This document shows positions 6,015 to 6,841 of a stretch of 6,841 nt of DNA, piece after piece. The DNA lies in assembly GCA_964421755.1 (NCBI GenBank), contig CAYQYP010000122.1, forward strand, positions 1 to 6,841. The letters run 5' to 3'. The translations under genes were made by a program, and so were the position numbers. Within the stretch, counting starts at the first letter, position 1; the number at the start of each line of letters is the position of its first letter. The notes below the pieces were generated by a model. It was given only the letters and a program-made list of their open reading frames with translations. It did no database searches and was not told the DNA's origin. The DNA is from CAVUUN01 sp964421755 (GTDB lineage Bacteria; Acidobacteriota; UBA6911; RPQK01).

Positions 6015-6369
6015 CAAACTCTTCCCTTTCTTTCCTGAGGTACGAGCATTCCTCGTCTCTGCAGTCAAGTTCTCGTCCAAACGCCTCTAAGCCTGAGATC
6101 GCGTCTGCGACATTTCGGGAGCAACAATAACCCGCCCGAGGGCGGATGTCGTGAGGCTGAAGTGAGAGTTTGGTGGAAGAAGTGCGAGAGGGGTGCCGTG
6201 TCATCGGCTGCCAGTTTGGCCCGCTCGCACCCGACCAACGCAAAGAGGAAAAACGGGAAAAAGGAAAGTAACCGCGTATTTCGGAGGGACCCGTTCGAGC
6301 GTCCGGGTTCCTTCCAATAGCCGCGAATGGGCCGTTCGCTCAACAGGGGTCACGAGTGGCACGAGCGCC
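6015..6369. other. Gene-poor stretch between the small gene and glgX
   Basis: I see no convincing gene here. Several overlapping open frames on both strands lack good starts and family resemblance. The stretch contains the right arm of the inverted repeat (6268-6315) and a short imperfect hairpin at 6323-6339 (GCGAA/TTCGC) that could lie in the 3' trailer of glgX. It presumably carries the promoter of the small - strand gene, but I cannot point to -35/-10 boxes. Confidence 0.5.
6268..6315 (-). repeat. Right arm of the imperfect ~46-bp inverted repeat
   Basis: Read on the - strand, this runs GGAAGG, then CTCGAACGGG and TCCGAAATACGCGGTTAC, and matches 5669-5713 at 38 of 44 aligned positions plus a 3-base indel. 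Sequence inside the arms is unrelated, and no clear similarity continues outside, so the edges are fairly sharp. No target-site duplication was found. Confidence 0.65.
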
Positions 6370-6841
6370 TCATTCCAGTTGAGATGCCCGGCATTCGTCC
6401 CTCCCCGGCCCCGCGATAAACACTACCACCGACCGTGCGCCCACACGATATGTTGGTCCGAGAACACGTTTTTCCGCATTCCATTCGCAAATCTCATGCG
6501 GCGGATCCAATGCAGTATCGATCCACAGCCGCCAGCTCTCTCTACCGGCCATCAATATCGGAAGTTCGAAGTTGAGAGCTTCCCAATACGCATTGAAGAC
6601 GAGGTACGCCGATAGCCCTTCGATCTTCAGCTCTCCGCTGATTGCGATGCTGTGCGAGTAAGGCGACCAGTCGGGCTGATTGAGTCTCATGCCGTGCCAT
6701 GCGTGTTTTTGCTCCCGGAGAACCTGGCTCAAACTCACACGCCGACGTTCGTGTTCGACATCTCGCATCATACGGCGCTCGATGAGCAACTTCACGAACC
6801 GCAGGACATCCGCATGTTTGGAGAGCAGGTTCCAGTCGAAC
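6370..6841 (-). CDS. glgX: Glycogen debranching enzyme GlgX, C-terminal part (5' end outside window)
   Basis: The last 156 residues of an isoamylase-type GH13 enzyme that hydrolyses alpha-1,6 branches of (phosphorylase-trimmed) glycogen in the cytoplasm. The frame is open to the window edge, so the start is not visible. The visible part covers the end of the catalytic barrel and the C-terminal beta domain. It opens with FDWNLLSKHADVLRFVKLLIERR, the helix before the C domain. Family hallmarks follow: AWHGMRLNQPDWSPYSHSIA, then LVFNAYWEALNFELP, ESWRLWIDTALDPP and YRVGARSVVVFI near the end. The catalytic acids lie upstream, outside the window. The C-terminus looks complete at the TGA (6370-6372). 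It is not close enough to the small downstream gene to imply one operon. Confidence 0.88.
   Translation of the reverse strand, partial: FDWNLLSKHADVLRFVKLLIERRMMRDVEHERRRVSLSQVLREQKHAWHGMRLNQPDWSPYSHSIAISGELKIEGLSAYLVFNAYWEALNFELPILMAGRESWRLWIDTALDPPHEICEWNAEKRVLGPTYRVGARSVVVFIAGPGRDECRASQLE

Noticed and set aside
6001..6243. Open frame on the - strand, 80 residues
   Set aside because: It overlaps the start of the better-supported small gene in another frame, with a Pro/Ser/Arg-rich non-protein-like composition.
5660..6325. Target-site duplication around the inverted-repeat block
   Set aside because: The flanks share at most two bases directly outside the arms, which is no evidence of a duplication.
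6065..6343. Possible small lipoprotein on the - strand with a hydrophobic stretch and an LVGC-like lipobox
   Set aside because: The only start is a TTG far upstream of the hydrophobic stretch, there is no good ribosome site, the rest resembles no protein, and it spans an inverted-repeat arm and the upstream region of another gene.
6193..6615. Open frame on the + strand, 140 residues
   Set aside because: It lies mostly antisense to the clearly recognisable GlgX C-terminus, and its protein sequence has no family features.

Overview
The window is GC-rich bacterial DNA with Gram-negative envelope genes. A DUF4136 protein, an RND pump with an adjacent TetR regulator, an HtrA protease, a free-standing Npt1/Npt2-like transporter and hairpin-rich intergenic repeats together suggest an acidobacterium, perhaps of the Solibacter/Bryobacter type. 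That placement is inference from gene content and style; no rRNA or other marker gene is present.

Left part (1-3789, all + strand): the 3' third of an RND efflux permease, then a TetR/AcrR regulator 5 bases later, a small Lys/Ala-rich predicted coiled-coil protein of unknown function, a secreted DUF4136 protein overlapping it by ATGA, and, after a gap of about 134 bases, a secreted HtrA/DegP-like serine protease with one PDZ domain. The first four genes are packed like one operon. The protease may have its own promoter. Apart from the regulator and the coiled-coil protein, the products act in or at the envelope: an export pump, a probable periplasmic or outer-membrane-associated protein and a periplasmic quality-control protease.

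Middle (3790-4267): about 480 bases without a credible gene, between the ends of two convergent genes. It holds a mosaic of short perfect hairpins and two near-identical 103-105 base units. Each unit carries a self-complementary 20-mer near each end, and the second unit closes as a perfect 21-bp inverted repeat. A degenerate third unit lies between them, and an 11-bp inverted repeat flanks the array. This is the most striking non-coding structure in the window.

Right part (4268-6841, all - strand): a 12-helix Npt1/Npt2-like (ATP/ADP-translocase-type, MFS-related) transporter, a small conserved-looking hypothetical protein, a roughly 350-base stretch with no convincing gene, and the C-terminal end of the glycogen debranching enzyme GlgX, which runs off the window. 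An imperfect inverted repeat of about 46 bp (5669-5713 against 6268-6315) brackets the small gene and its upstream DNA, so this 647-base block may be a small mobile or formerly mobile unit.

No tRNA, rRNA, CRISPR array or recognisable transposase was seen.
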